Assembly: GCF_026547205.1 (NCBI RefSeq)
Contig: NZ_CP106877.1
Coordinates: 760,001 to 824,000 of the forward strand
Direction: 5' to 3'
From: Fervidibacillus halotolerans
GTDB taxonomy: Bacteria > Bacillota > Bacilli > Bacillales > Caldibacillaceae
DNA length: 64,000 nucleotides
The position numbers and the translations under genes are program-made. Numbering within the stretch: the stretch's first letter is position 1; each line of letters begins with the position of its first letter. The notes below the pieces were generated by a model. The model was given only the letters and a program-made list of their open reading frames with translations, ran no database searches and was not told the DNA's origin. Positions 9,311 through 17,542 of the stretch are shown piece by piece.

Positions 9311-9760
9311 TCATTCCCCAAGCCGTTTGAATACCGGCTTTGTATAGCGCCTATGGAAGGATTTCGTTTTTTCTCGTTTTTTTAATCCTGTATATCGTTC
9401 TAAAATGCGCTTCGCTTCCTTTAAAGAAAGGATTGTTTTCGGGTTACGGACCGAGTCATCGAGTTTTCCTAAATTTTTCAACTGCTGAATATCATCTTTC
9501 GTCGGAGGAATATGAAAATAATAATTCCCACAAGAGATAAGTACATCTAATTGCTGTTGGCTAAATCGAGGATTTCGAGAAAAGTGGAGACCAATTTTTT
9601 TTGCTTTTCCTTCCGATAACATTTTTTTAATTGCTGCATGTTTTAATTGATACAAATATTTGGAATCGGGTGCGGTTTTTGCGTGTCGATTGACGATAAA
9701 TAAGGCTTTGGATAACAGATCGACGGGAAAGGTTTGCTCGTCATCTTGTGTCGATTGCAC
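9311..9760 (-). CDS. ykyB: YkyB family protein of unknown function
   Basis: A conserved Bacillaceae protein with no established role. The GTG start (149 residues) follows the ribosome site GGAAGGAGG at 6-base spacing and agrees with the family length; a longer frame upstream overlaps ykuE. The family core is clear: VNRHAKTAPDSKYLY, KKIGLHFSRNPRFSQQQ, YYFHIPPTKDDI, and the tail KPVFKRLGE. It begins one base after the ykuE stop, with its ribosome site inside ykuE, so the two are translationally coupled. Confidence 0.9.
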   Translation of the reverse strand: MQSTQDDEQTFPVDLLSKALFIVNRHAKTAPDSKYLYQLKHAAIKKMLSEGKAKKIGLHFSRNPRFSQQQLDVLISCGNYYFHIPPTKDDIQQLKNLGKLDDSVRNPKTILSLKEAKRILERYTGLKKREKTKSFHRRYTKPVFKRLGE

Positions 9761-9761
9761 A

Positions 9762-10646
9762 TTAATCCTCCTTCCAATTGTTAACACTTTTGAATGTGAA
9801 AGTGGTAATTTCTGGTCTTGCAAACAAGCGATACGGTAATCTTGTTGTTCCCAATCCCCTATTCACATAAACAGAAAAAGATTTTGTGACCGAATACAAT
9901 CCTTCATAATATTTTCGTCCATACGGTGGTGTGATGACAGGACCGATAAAAGGAAACTGTACTTGTCCACCGTGACTATGTCCACTCAATTGATAATGAA
10001 CGGGATATGAGGCCGCTTCATCTGCTAAATCAGGAGCATGGGAAATAAGAATTGTAAAGGTCTTTTCTGGATGATTGGAAAATGTTTTCTTAAAATCTGG
10101 TTTTCCGAGCATCGCATCATCGATTCCAGCCAAAATAAATTGGTCTCCTGCTTCGTTTTTTATGGATACCGCTTCGTTTTGTAAAATCGTAAATCCGGAA
10201 GATTCCATTATCTGTTTATATTTATTTGAACCCCATCCACCGTGATCGTGGTTTCCATAAACAGCGAACTTTCCCATCGGTGCAGAAAGCAGACGAAGGA
10301 TTTGAATCGTTTGTTCCCATTCAAAAAAAGACAAAAGGTTGTCCACTAAATCTCCGGAAAAAACGATCAAATCCGGGTCTTCATTGGAAATAATTTCAAC
10401 AACCCTTTCCATTTGTGTTAAATCGAATTGAAATCCTAAGTGTGTATCGCTAAATAGAACAATTTTAAAATGGTCAAATGAATTGGGTATTAACGGATGG
10501 GTAAGATCGATCTTAACGGTTTCAATCCATTTTGGCTCGATATTTTTCATATATAAATGGGTAGAAATACTCCCAATGAGTAAAGCAGCTACGGATGTTG
10601 CGGCTTTTTTCAAAAAACTTCTTCTGGTAATTTTTTCATTCTTCAT
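9762..10646 (-). CDS. ykuE: Tat-exported metallophosphoesterase YkuE
   Basis: Binuclear-metal phosphoesterase of the calcineurin fold. The N terminus carries a twin-arginine signal, TRRSFLKK followed by a hydrophobic stretch, in line with YkuE being a Tat substrate of B. subtilis that ends up in the wall. Metal-ligand motifs are FSDTHLG, FSGDLVDN, YGNHDHGGWG, ISHAPD and LSGHSHGGQ. It has 294 residues and is the first gene of a ykuE-ykyB pair on the minus strand. The physiological substrate is not known. Confidence 0.92.
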   Translation of the reverse strand: MKNEKITRRSFLKKAATSVAALLIGSISTHLYMKNIEPKWIETVKIDLTHPLIPNSFDHFKIVLFSDTHLGFQFDLTQMERVVEIISNEDPDLIVFSGDLVDNLLSFFEWEQTIQILRLLSAPMGKFAVYGNHDHGGWGSNKYKQIMESSGFTILQNEAVSIKNEAGDQFILAGIDDAMLGKPDFKKTFSNHPEKTFTILISHAPDLADEAASYPVHYQLSGHSHGGQVQFPFIGPVITPPYGRKYYEGLYSVTKSFSVYVNRGLGTTRLPYRLFARPEITTFTFKSVNNWKED

Positions 10647-10761
10647 GTTATCCTTAACCTATACTTTTCAATTCTCTCTTTATATTATCAAAATATTAAT
10701 TCATTTGCACTTTTTTTGCAGATTTTCCAAATCCAGTACTTAAATTTACCATTTCAATTTC

Positions 10762-10790
10762 TTTACGATGAATAGATATTTTTATATGAT
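10762..10790 (+). promoter_or_regulatory. predicted sigma-A promoter
   Basis: TTTACG (10762-10767), 17-bp spacer, TATGAT (10785-10790). It drives the 67-residue gene that follows. Confidence 0.5.
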
Positions 10791-10845
10791 AATGTTATGT
10801 AAAGATCTATCTTTTGAATATGACGGATGTGGAGAAGGAGATCGA

Positions 10846-11049
10846 ATGAAAAAATATGAAATGATAATTTTACCCAACCGTTCAGGTATCGTTAAAGTAT
10901 ACATTTACAATTTCCTTCAGTCGAAAGGGCGAGTGAAGGTGTATGCGTCCCTTAATGAAAAGGTCGTTTCATGTACAGGATACAATAAAAAACGGACGAT
11001 TATAAAAGCGTTAAGTAAATTGTATAAACGAACGGTTAATCAAGAATAA
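10846..11049 (+). CDS. small basic protein of unknown function
   Basis: A 67-residue protein starting at the ATG after GGAGAAGGAGATCGA; an in-frame ATG 26 codons upstream lacks a ribosome site. I do not recognise the family. It is rich in Lys and Tyr, with an apparent beta-rich first half (MIILPNRSGIVKVYIYNF) and a basic helical tail (KRTIIKALSKLYKRT). It has its own promoter and a clear terminator, so it is probably a real independent gene. It stands where B. subtilis has ykuF-ykuI. Confidence 0.65.
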   Translation: MKKYEMIILPNRSGIVKVYIYNFLQSKGRVKVYASLNEKVVSCTGYNKKRTIIKALSKLYKRTVNQE

Positions 11050-11074
11050 GATGACCGTCATCAAAATTAGTTAT

Positions 11075-11109
11075 ACTTAGATGTCCAACTTGGATATCTA
11101 AGTTTTTTT
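11075..11109 (+). terminator. terminator after the 67-residue gene
   Basis: ACTTAGAT (11075-11082) and ATCTAAGT (11096-11103), with inner TCCAA/TTGGA pairing, then a run of T. Confidence 0.85.
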
Positions 11110-11254
11110 GTTCGTATAGATTGGAAAATACTAGAAAAAATGTCAATGATTCATCTTTTCGTTCCTTTGCATAGGAAGATAAAAACGTGGAATTGTAACA
11201 GTAAAACGAAAAATCGTTTTCCATATAGATATGGAATCATTTTAATTTTAATTC

Positions 11255-11284
11255 TTGACAAACAACGTACTTTTTCTGTTTAAT
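11255..11284 (+). promoter_or_regulatory. predicted sigma-A promoter for ykuJ
   Basis: Consensus TTGACA (11255-11260), 18-bp spacer, TTTAAT (11279-11284) preceded by TG. The leader to ykuJ is about 90 nt. Apart from this promoter and the preceding terminator, the 330-bp gap shows nothing. Confidence 0.6.
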
Positions 11285-11380
11285 TACATATTGTGTACTA
11301 GCTTTTGGAAGGATTCAATCCATCATTTAAACAGGACACTCGATGCAATTTTTGCCATTCTTTGATTTAGGAGGAAAAAA

Positions 11381-11614
11381 ATGTCGTTATTAGAAGGAAT
11401 TTTAACCCGATTAAAAAATATGCAAGAAAATGCTATGGAACAAGAGCGTTATTTTGAACAAAATGGTGAAATAAAATGTAAAGTGTTATATTCACCGAAA
11501 ACCGATATGTTTGAATTGGAAATTTTCGATAAAGATGGAAAATCAGATACGTTCCAATTTGATAATATCGATATGGCCACGATTGAAATATTTGAGCTAT
11601 TACAAAACGAATAA
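11381..11614 (+). CDS. ykuJ: YkuJ family protein
   Basis: A 77-residue acidic protein of the YkuJ family, function unknown. The family pattern is visible: an N-terminal helix with ILTRLKNMQE, a central beta-sheet part (GEIKCKVLYSP, FELEIFDK), and the closing FDNIDMATIEIFELLQ. Its ribosome site is AGGAGG. In B. subtilis ykuJ is followed by ykuK, abbA and ykuL; here ykuK and abbA are absent and darB follows directly. Confidence 0.9.
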   Translation: MSLLEGILTRLKNMQENAMEQERYFEQNGEIKCKVLYSPKTDMFELEIFDKDGKSDTFQFDNIDMATIEIFELLQNE

Positions 11615-11722
11615 AATATAATCACTGAAAAATCTTCCCGTCTCATATAATGATAAAGGATTTGAAAATCATTTTATGTTAAAATGAAAATGTATGAAAA
11701 ATCGAATCGGGGAGATTTGAAT

Positions 11723-12178
11723 ATGATCGATCTTCAAAAGGACGTTTTAATGGAAAAACGGATTGGCGATCTTTTAGTTCCATCGGAAAGAGTCGCCCAT
11801 GTGCAAATTGGAAATAACTTAGAACATGCACTACTCGTATTGACGAAATCAGGATATACAGCAATACCGGTATTAGATCCGAAGTATAAATTGCACGGTT
11901 TAATCAGTAGTCCGCTCATTTTAGATTCCATTTTAGGAATTGAGCGGATTGAGTTTGAAAAATTGGAAAATATACCGGTTGAACAAGTGATGAAAAAGGA
12001 TATACCCAAATTGCATGTAAATGATTCCTTAAATAAAGGTTTGAAATTACTGATTAACCATCCCTTTATTTGCGCTGTCGACAAAGACGGATATTTTGAA
12101 GGAATTCTGACAAGGCGAATTGTATTGAAGCAATTAAGCGGTCTACTGCATCGATTGGATATACAGTTTCTTGATTAG
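11723..12178 (+). CDS. darB: DarB (CbpB/YkuL), CBS-domain c-di-AMP receptor
   Basis: A two-CBS-domain protein of 151 residues from the ATG after GGGGAGATTTGAAT. The first CBS repeat (about 15-75) includes GYTAIPVLDP and LHGLISSPLI, the second (about 85-150) includes VNDSLNKGLKLL and YFEGILTRR. In B. subtilis the apo form binds and activates the (p)ppGpp synthetase Rel and pyruvate carboxylase PycA, and c-di-AMP binding stops this. A pycA gene lies 30 kb downstream. The position just before ccpC matches B. subtilis ykuL. Confidence 0.88.
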   Translation: MIDLQKDVLMEKRIGDLLVPSERVAHVQIGNNLEHALLVLTKSGYTAIPVLDPKYKLHGLISSPLILDSILGIERIEFEKLENIPVEQVMKKDIPKLHVNDSLNKGLKLLINHPFICAVDKDGYFEGILTRRIVLKQLSGLLHRLDIQFLD

Positions 12179-12181
12179 GTA

Positions 12182-12207
12182 AGCTCCCAATCTTGGGAGT
12201 TTTTTTA
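12182..12207 (+). terminator. darB terminator
   Basis: CTCCCAA (12184-12190) and TTGGGAG (12193-12199), followed by seven or more T. Confidence 0.85.
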
Positions 12208-12412
12208 AAAATCTCAAACATCATATATTCTGTTGCTTCCTAAATTTTCCCACGATCTTCCTCATGAAGTTCTTTGAAAATTTAACGCCCTCTAAACAAA
12301 CAATTGACAAAGATGGATGTCCCATTCTAAATAGCGATTCCCATAAAACGTTCAAAGCATATAGAAAAAAATTATACATACATTGTTTTTTATTTTCTCA
12401 TCAATTGATTGA

Positions 12413-12454
12413 TGATATAATGGGTATGCGAAATTAAAGATAAGTATAACTTAT
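12413..12454 (+). promoter_or_regulatory. ccpC promoter with CcpC-type operator
   Basis: Extended -10 TGATATAAT (12413-12421) with a poor -35. Downstream, ATAA-N7-TTAT at 12440-12454 matches the dyad known for CcpC at citB and citZ. Its place just after the likely transcription start suggests negative autoregulation. A second candidate, TTGACA near 12303, has a weak -10. Confidence 0.5.
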
Positions 12455-12465
12455 AGGTGTTTATC

Positions 12466-13359
12466 ATGAATCTTTCCGAATACAAACTACTATCCGTGTT
12501 AGCTCAAGAAAAGAATATGCGCAAAGCAGCTGAACGACTATTTGTTTCTCAACCGGCTTTGTCTCAACGATTACAATCGATTGAAAAAGAATGGGGCGCT
12601 AAACTTTTTGTCCGTTCCCATAAAGGGTTGACGTTAACGCCAGCAGGAGAGTTAGTCATTCAGTTCGCCAATGAAGTGTTGATGAAACAAGAACAAGTGA
12701 AAGAAAAGATCCATGCGTTGGAATCGGAAATTCATGGCACTTTGAAAATCGCTTGCGCTACAATTGTGGGTCAAAATTGGCTACCGAAAGTGTTGAAACG
12801 ATTTGTAAAAAAATATCCCCATGCACAAATTTCTTTAATTACCGGTTGGAGTAGTGAAATATTAAAGGCTGTGTATGAAGATCAAGTCCATATTGGCATC
12901 ATTCGTGGGACACCGGATTGGAAAGGGAAAAAAATGCATTTATTCAAGGACCATCTATATTTAGTGGGCAAGGAAATGTTCGATTTAAAGGATGTATTAA
13001 AGACAAATCGCCCCTTTATCCAGTTTAAAAGTGATTCTAATTATTTTCAGGAAATTCAAGAATGGTGGCATCGACAATTTCAAACTCCTGCAAAACGGGT
13101 AATTGTTGTCGATCAAATCGAGACTTGCAAGCAAATGGTGTTAAATGGAATTGGGTATGCCATCTTACCAGGAATTACCTTGCATGGGATTCAGGGTGAA
13201 GTTCAAACGATTCCTTTAATCGATGAAAATGGAAATCCCCTCGGTCGGGATACATGGCTTCTCGGGTATCAATCAGCCTTTGAACTACGCCAAGTACAAG
13301 CGTTTTTAGACATTGTTCGGGAATTTTTACAAAATGAAAATCAAGAAATGGAAAAATAA
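12466..13359 (+). CDS. ccpC: CcpC, LysR-type citrate-responsive regulator of TCA genes
   Basis: DNA-binding repressor of citrate synthase and aconitase genes, released by citrate. The ATG start after ATAGGTG gives 297 residues. The N-terminal winged helix-turn-helix is complete (RKAAERLFVSQPALSQRLQ) and continues into the dimerisation helix. The effector domain keeps strings that are nearly invariant in CcpC, such as SLITGWSSEILK, EDQVHIGIIRG, PFIQFKSDSNYFQEIQ and VDQIETCKQM. It follows darB and precedes dapH, as expected for B. subtilis ykuM. Confidence 0.93.
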   Translation: MNLSEYKLLSVLAQEKNMRKAAERLFVSQPALSQRLQSIEKEWGAKLFVRSHKGLTLTPAGELVIQFANEVLMKQEQVKEKIHALESEIHGTLKIACATIVGQNWLPKVLKRFVKKYPHAQISLITGWSSEILKAVYEDQVHIGIIRGTPDWKGKKMHLFKDHLYLVGKEMFDLKDVLKTNRPFIQFKSDSNYFQEIQEWWHRQFQTPAKRVIVVDQIETCKQMVLNGIGYAILPGITLHGIQGEVQTIPLIDENGNPLGRDTWLLGYQSAFELRQVQAFLDIVREFLQNENQEMEK

Positions 13360-13380
13360 AAAAGAAAAGGGGTAATGTTC

Positions 13381-14091
13381 ATGAATATGATGGATGCAAA
13401 TGAAATCATCGCCTTTATTCAAAATAGTAAAAAAGTTACACCGGTAAAAGTGTATATAAAAGGGGATTTGGAAGCTATTTCCTTTGACGAGGGAATCCAA
13501 ACATTTATCAACGGAAATACAGGGATTATTTTTGGAGAATGGACTGTCGTTGAAAAGCTTTTAAATCAGTACAAAGACCAAATTACCGATTATGTTATTG
13601 AAAACGATCGGAGAAATTCTGCAATTCCTATGTTGGATGTAAAAAAGGTAAATGCACGAATTGAACCTGGAGCAATTATTCGTGATCAAGTGTCTATCGG
13701 TGATCGGTCGGTCATTATGATGGGAGCAGTGATTAATATCGGAGCGGTTATTGGAGAAGGAACGATGATCGATATGAATGCAGTTCTCGGAGGAAGGGCA
13801 ACGGTTGGGAAAAATTGCCATATTGGAGCTGGTGCGGTATTGGCGGGGGTTATTGAACCACCATCGGCTAAACCTGTCATCGTAGAAGATGATGTGGTAA
13901 TCGGTGCCAATGCCGTTATTTTAGAAGGCGTAACCGTTGGAGCTGGTGCGGTTGTTGCTGCTGGAGCTGTTGTAATCGATGATGTTCCACCCTTTACAGT
14001 CGTTGCGGGAACCCCCGCGAAAGTTATTAAACAGATCGATGATAATACGAAGGCAAAGACAGAAATTAAGAAGGAATTGCGCCAATTATAA
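13381..14091 (+). CDS. dapH: tetrahydrodipicolinate N-acetyltransferase
   Basis: Acetylates tetrahydrodipicolinate with acetyl-CoA in the acetylated mDAP/lysine route. The second ATG (236 residues, 8 bases after AAAAGGGG) is preferred to the ATG at 13375, which is too close to the ribosome site; it also gives the usual start MNMMDANEI. The N-terminal domain (about 1-85) is followed by a left-handed beta-helix of hexapeptide repeats ([21 protein letters not shown]...). The tail [11 protein letters not shown] contains the CoA-binding end. It lies 21 bp after ccpC and about 100 bp before dapL. Confidence 0.95.
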   Translation: MNMMDANEIIAFIQNSKKVTPVKVYIKGDLEAISFDEGIQTFINGNTGIIFGEWTVVEKLLNQYKDQITDYVIENDRRNSAIPMLDVKKVNARIEPGAIIRDQVSIGDRSVIMMGAVINIGAVIGEGTMIDMNAVLGGRATVGKNCHIGAGAVLAGVIEPPSAKPVIVEDDVVIGANAVILEGVTVGAGAVVAAGAVVIDDVPPFTVVAGTPAKVIKQIDDNTKAKTEIKKELRQL

Positions 14092-14193
14092 TGAAGACAA
14101 TTATATCGTTTTTCCAATAGGATACTTACAATGATTCGCCTATAGTGAGCAGTTGACACCTTGAATTTTTTAATCTTCGAAAGGGGTGGGATT

Positions 14194-15318
14194 GTGGGTT
14201 GGAATTGGCTTCAAATACGTAGGGATCTACATCAAATTCCCGAACTCGGTTTCCAAGAATGGAAGACCCAGGCCTATTTGTTGGAAAAAATCGATCAATT
14301 ACCTAGTGATCGTATAGAAATCAATAGATGGAAAACGGGTATTTTCGTAAAAGTAAAGGGAACGTCCCCGAAAAAAACGATCGCCTATCGTACTGATATC
14401 GACGGATTGCCCATCGAAGAAGAAACGGGACTCAGTTACCGATCGCTACATCCTGGCCAAATGCACGCTTGTGGCCACGATATTCATATGACGATCGCCC
14501 TTGCTGCTTTATATGATATCGTTTATGAACCGGTTACAGATGACGTGGTATTTATTTTCCAACCAGCTGAAGAAGGACCTGGGGGAGCAAAACCGATGTT
14601 ATCGTCTTCGATATTCCAAAAATGGCGTCCGGATCTTATATTCGCTTTACATATTGCTCCTGAGTATCCAGTGGGAACAGTTGCAGTAAAAGAAGGGCTT
14701 CTTTTTGCAAATACATCCGAGCTTTTTATAGATTTAATCGGTAAGGGAGGGCATGCAGCTTATCCCCATCTGTCGAATGATATGGTGATCGCTTTAAGCC
14801 AACTTGTGACCCAACTACATACGATCGTATCTCGAAATATCGATCCCCTCGATCATGCTGTCGTCTCCATCGGAAAAATCAATGCTGGAAGTGTACAAAA
14901 CAGTATTGCTGAAAGGGCAAGATTAGAGGGAACAATCCGAACCCTTTCGCCTGAATCGATGGAGCGAATAAAAGAAAGGATCGAGTCGATTGTAAAAGGA
15001 ATCGAGTACGGATTTCGTTGCCAAGCGAAAATTGATTATGGTGCCCAATATTATCAAGTGTATAATCATGAAACGTTAACAAAGGAATTTATCGATTTTA
15101 CTGAAAAATTAGATGATGTGAATGTTCAAGTTTGTAAAGAAGCGATGACGGGGGAAGATTTCGGGTATTTTTTAAAGGAAATACCAGGATTTATGTTTTG
15201 GCTTGGGGTGGATAGTCAATACGGACTCCATCATGGGAAATTAAATCCTGATGAACGAAGTATCGAAACAGGAATCGAGGTTGTGACGAACTATATTCGA
15301 AAAAAATCGAGTGAGTAA
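14194..15318 (+). CDS. dapL: N-acetyldiaminopimelate deacetylase
   Basis: M20-family metallo-amidohydrolase that removes the acetyl group to give LL-diaminopimelate. The GTG start after AAGGGGTGGGATT yields 374 residues, the family length. Metal-site motifs are [18 protein letters not shown], the Glu pair, and the dimerisation-domain [11 protein letters not shown] late His is in [12 protein letters not shown]. Together with patA and dapH it completes the acetylated mDAP segment within this window. B. subtilis name ykuR. Confidence 0.93.
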   Translation: MGWNWLQIRRDLHQIPELGFQEWKTQAYLLEKIDQLPSDRIEINRWKTGIFVKVKGTSPKKTIAYRTDIDGLPIEEETGLSYRSLHPGQMHACGHDIHMTIALAALYDIVYEPVTDDVVFIFQPAEEGPGGAKPMLSSSIFQKWRPDLIFALHIAPEYPVGTVAVKEGLLFANTSELFIDLIGKGGHAAYPHLSNDMVIALSQLVTQLHTIVSRNIDPLDHAVVSIGKINAGSVQNSIAERARLEGTIRTLSPESMERIKERIESIVKGIEYGFRCQAKIDYGAQYYQVYNHETLTKEFIDFTEKLDDVNVQVCKEAMTGEDFGYFLKEIPGFMFWLGVDSQYGLHHGKLNPDERSIETGIEVVTNYIRKKSSE

Positions 15319-15408
15319 CTCATCCTTGAGGAGACACTTTTCATTTGTACGTTAAAAGACGATGGTTGCAGGACTAAATGAAAAACAATGATTCGATTTC
15401 TTATTAAG

Positions 15409-15440
15409 AACTGCCAATATTTTAATTGGCAGTTTTTTTG
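15409..15440 (+). terminator. dapL terminator
   Basis: AACTGCCAAT (15409-15418) pairs with ATTGGCAGTT (15425-15434), then a T run. Confidence 0.85.
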
Positions 15441-15642
15441 GGTTCTTTGTCAAATCGTGTTGGTGAATAATTTCGTGACTTTTTTCAGTACAATGTAATC
15501 GGATCAGGTTGTCCATTCATCCGAAATCGGTTTGAAGTGATTCGTTCCATTGGCGGACGCGCATCCAGTGGCACGGCCCGAGCCTCCTCGTTACAACGTT
15601 TTCGCGGGGTCTCAAAGCTCGTGCTACATAGAGACTTTTTTT
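15441..15642. repeat. dispersed repeat, copy A
   Basis: Non-coding element starting GGTTCTTTGTCAAATCG. Its first 151 bp (15441-15591) recur in inverted orientation at 51043-51191 with only a handful of differences. The right part, GGCGGACGCGCATCCAG...CTCCTCG...CGCGGGGTCTC, is GC-rich compared with its surroundings and resembles a repeat type I recall scattered through Bacillaceae genomes. GTCTC/GAGAC (15609-15635) followed by seven T could act as a weak terminator. No transposase frame is present. It fills most of the 460-bp gap between dapL and yknU. Confidence 0.75.
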
Positions 15643-15780
15643 GAATTCTTCATCATTTCATTCATACTCCGATAAATGGGAAGAAAAAAATTTATAGGAA
15701 AATTTTATAAAAAGGGTGGAAAAATATTTCGAAACCCGATATATTTAATAATACATATTTTCATCAGAGGAGTGAACCGG

Positions 15781-17526
15781 ATGAAGACGTTCAAAAAATT
15801 AAAGGAATTTTACTTACCTTATAAAAAATATTTATTAATTTCCATTTTTTTTATGATTCTTGTGATTGCAACAACCTTGGTCTACCCGATAATATTGCAA
15901 GTGATTATTGATGACGTCATTATTTCCGGAAAATACGATTTAATTCCTATGTTGGTCGTATTATACATGATCATTATGCTCGTCAAAGGTGTTTCTACTT
16001 TTATTCAGCAATATACAGGGGATTTATTTGGCATTAAATCTGTATATAAACTGCGAAATAGTTTGTATGAAAAACTCCAATATTTACCCTTCCGTTTTTA
16101 TGATAATGCGAAAACAGGAGACTTGATGTCCCGATTAACTGCAGACGTGGAAGGATTTCGATTTTTTTTGTCTTTTGGAATTGCAGAGTTTGTTCGTTTC
16201 ATTTTATTTGTTGGAATTAGTGTTGTTGTGATGCTTACCTATTCCATCCCATTGACATTAGTCACGATTATAGCTTTACCTTTTTTAATCGTTGTCGTGA
16301 ATAAATTCGACAAAAAGGTACATCCGGCTTTTCGCGAAGTACGCCGTTCCTTCGGGCGGTTAAACACGAAAGTACAGGAAAACATAAGTGGAATCAATAC
16401 GGTAAAATCCTTATCAAGGGAAGATTTTGAAATAGAACAATTCAACGATTTTAATTTCGATTTTCGAAATCGAAATTTATATAATGCAGGTCTTTGGGCA
16501 AAATATTTTCCTTTGATGGAATTTATCGGGAATTTAAGTGTGATTTTATTACTTTCCTACGGAGGATATTTAGTTATTTATGGGGATCTAAAGCCCGGGG
16601 AGTTGGTCGCCTTTTATAGTTTAGTTGGGTATATTATTCAACCGATTATGTTTTTAGGATTTATCATCAATATGTTTTCTCAAGCAAAAGCATCCGGTGA
16701 GCGTCTGTTAGAAATTTTGGAAGAACCGATAGAAATTACTGAAAATGAAACATCTGTGAAGGAAAAACGAATTATTGGTGATGTGGAGTTTCAAAATGTT
16801 ACACTCACTTATCCTAATGATGAAAATGCCGCATTGAAAAATATTACTTTCCACGCAAAGGCGGGAAGTACGATCGGATTAATTGGATCGACTGGTTCGG
16901 GAAAAACGAGTATTACCCAATTGTTGACAAGATTTTACGAACCGGTGAAAGGTCGGGTACTGATCGATGGCATCGATGTGAAGGACTATTCCATAAAAAC
17001 ATTACGGTCCCAAATCGGTTTTGTTATGCAGGAAACCTTTTTATTTTCCTCCACAATTAAAGCGAATATTTCTTACGGTCGACCGGATGCGACGATGGAA
17101 GAAATAATCGATGCGGCAAAACGAGCGCAAGCCCATGATTTTATTATGGAGTTGCCCGATGGATATGATACGATACTCGGTGAAAGGGGATTAGGACTTT
17201 CAGGGGGGCAAAAGCAACGGATAGCCATCGCTCGAGCTATTTGTTTGAATCCGAGCATTTTGATTCTCGATGATGCGACAAGTGCCGTTGATATGGAAAC
17301 GGAATTTGCTATCCAAAAAGCGATGGAGGAAGTTATGGCCAATCGAACGACATTTATTATTGCCCATCGGATATCGTCTTTAAAACATGCTGATCAAATC
17401 TTTGTGTTGGAAAATGGAGAAATTGTCGAGCAAGGTGTTCATGAGGAATTAATTCAAAAACAAGGAATTTACCGCCGTATCTACGACATCCAATATAAAG
17501 ATCGGGAAGCGATTCTCAAGTCATAA
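15781..17526 (+). CDS. yknU: ABC exporter half-transporter with degenerate Walker B (YknU-like)
   Basis: A fused membrane (about 1-320, six helices) and ATPase (about 335-581) half-transporter. The start at the ATG after AGAGGAGTGAACCGG gives 581 residues. The nucleotide domain has Walker A GSTGSGKTS, Q-loop QETFLFS, a perfect signature LSGGQKQR and switch His IIAHR. Walker B ends LILDDATSAVD, with Asp instead of the catalytic Glu. It is followed 16 bp later by a second half-transporter, so the pair should form a heterodimer. Gene order before ktrC fits B. subtilis yknU. Substrate unknown. Confidence 0.85.
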   Translation: MKTFKKLKEFYLPYKKYLLISIFFMILVIATTLVYPIILQVIIDDVIISGKYDLIPMLVVLYMIIMLVKGVSTFIQQYTGDLFGIKSVYKLRNSLYEKLQYLPFRFYDNAKTGDLMSRLTADVEGFRFFLSFGIAEFVRFILFVGISVVVMLTYSIPLTLVTIIALPFLIVVVNKFDKKVHPAFREVRRSFGRLNTKVQENISGINTVKSLSREDFEIEQFNDFNFDFRNRNLYNAGLWAKYFPLMEFIGNLSVILLLSYGGYLVIYGDLKPGELVAFYSLVGYIIQPIMFLGFIINMFSQAKASGERLLEILEEPIEITENETSVKEKRIIGDVEFQNVTLTYPNDENAALKNITFHAKAGSTIGLIGSTGSGKTSITQLLTRFYEPVKGRVLIDGIDVKDYSIKTLRSQIGFVMQETFLFSSTIKANISYGRPDATMEEIIDAAKRAQAHDFIMELPDGYDTILGERGLGLSGGQKQRIAIARAICLNPSILILDDATSAVDMETEFAIQKAMEEVMANRTTFIIAHRISSLKHADQIFVLENGEIVEQGVHEELIQKQGIYRRIYDIQYKDREAILKS

Positions 17527-17542
17527 ATGGGGTGAATAAAGC

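Noticed and set aside
15592-15642. Possible small insertion sequence in the dapL-yknU gap
   Set aside because: No transposase frame and no target-site duplication can be seen; left as a repeat.
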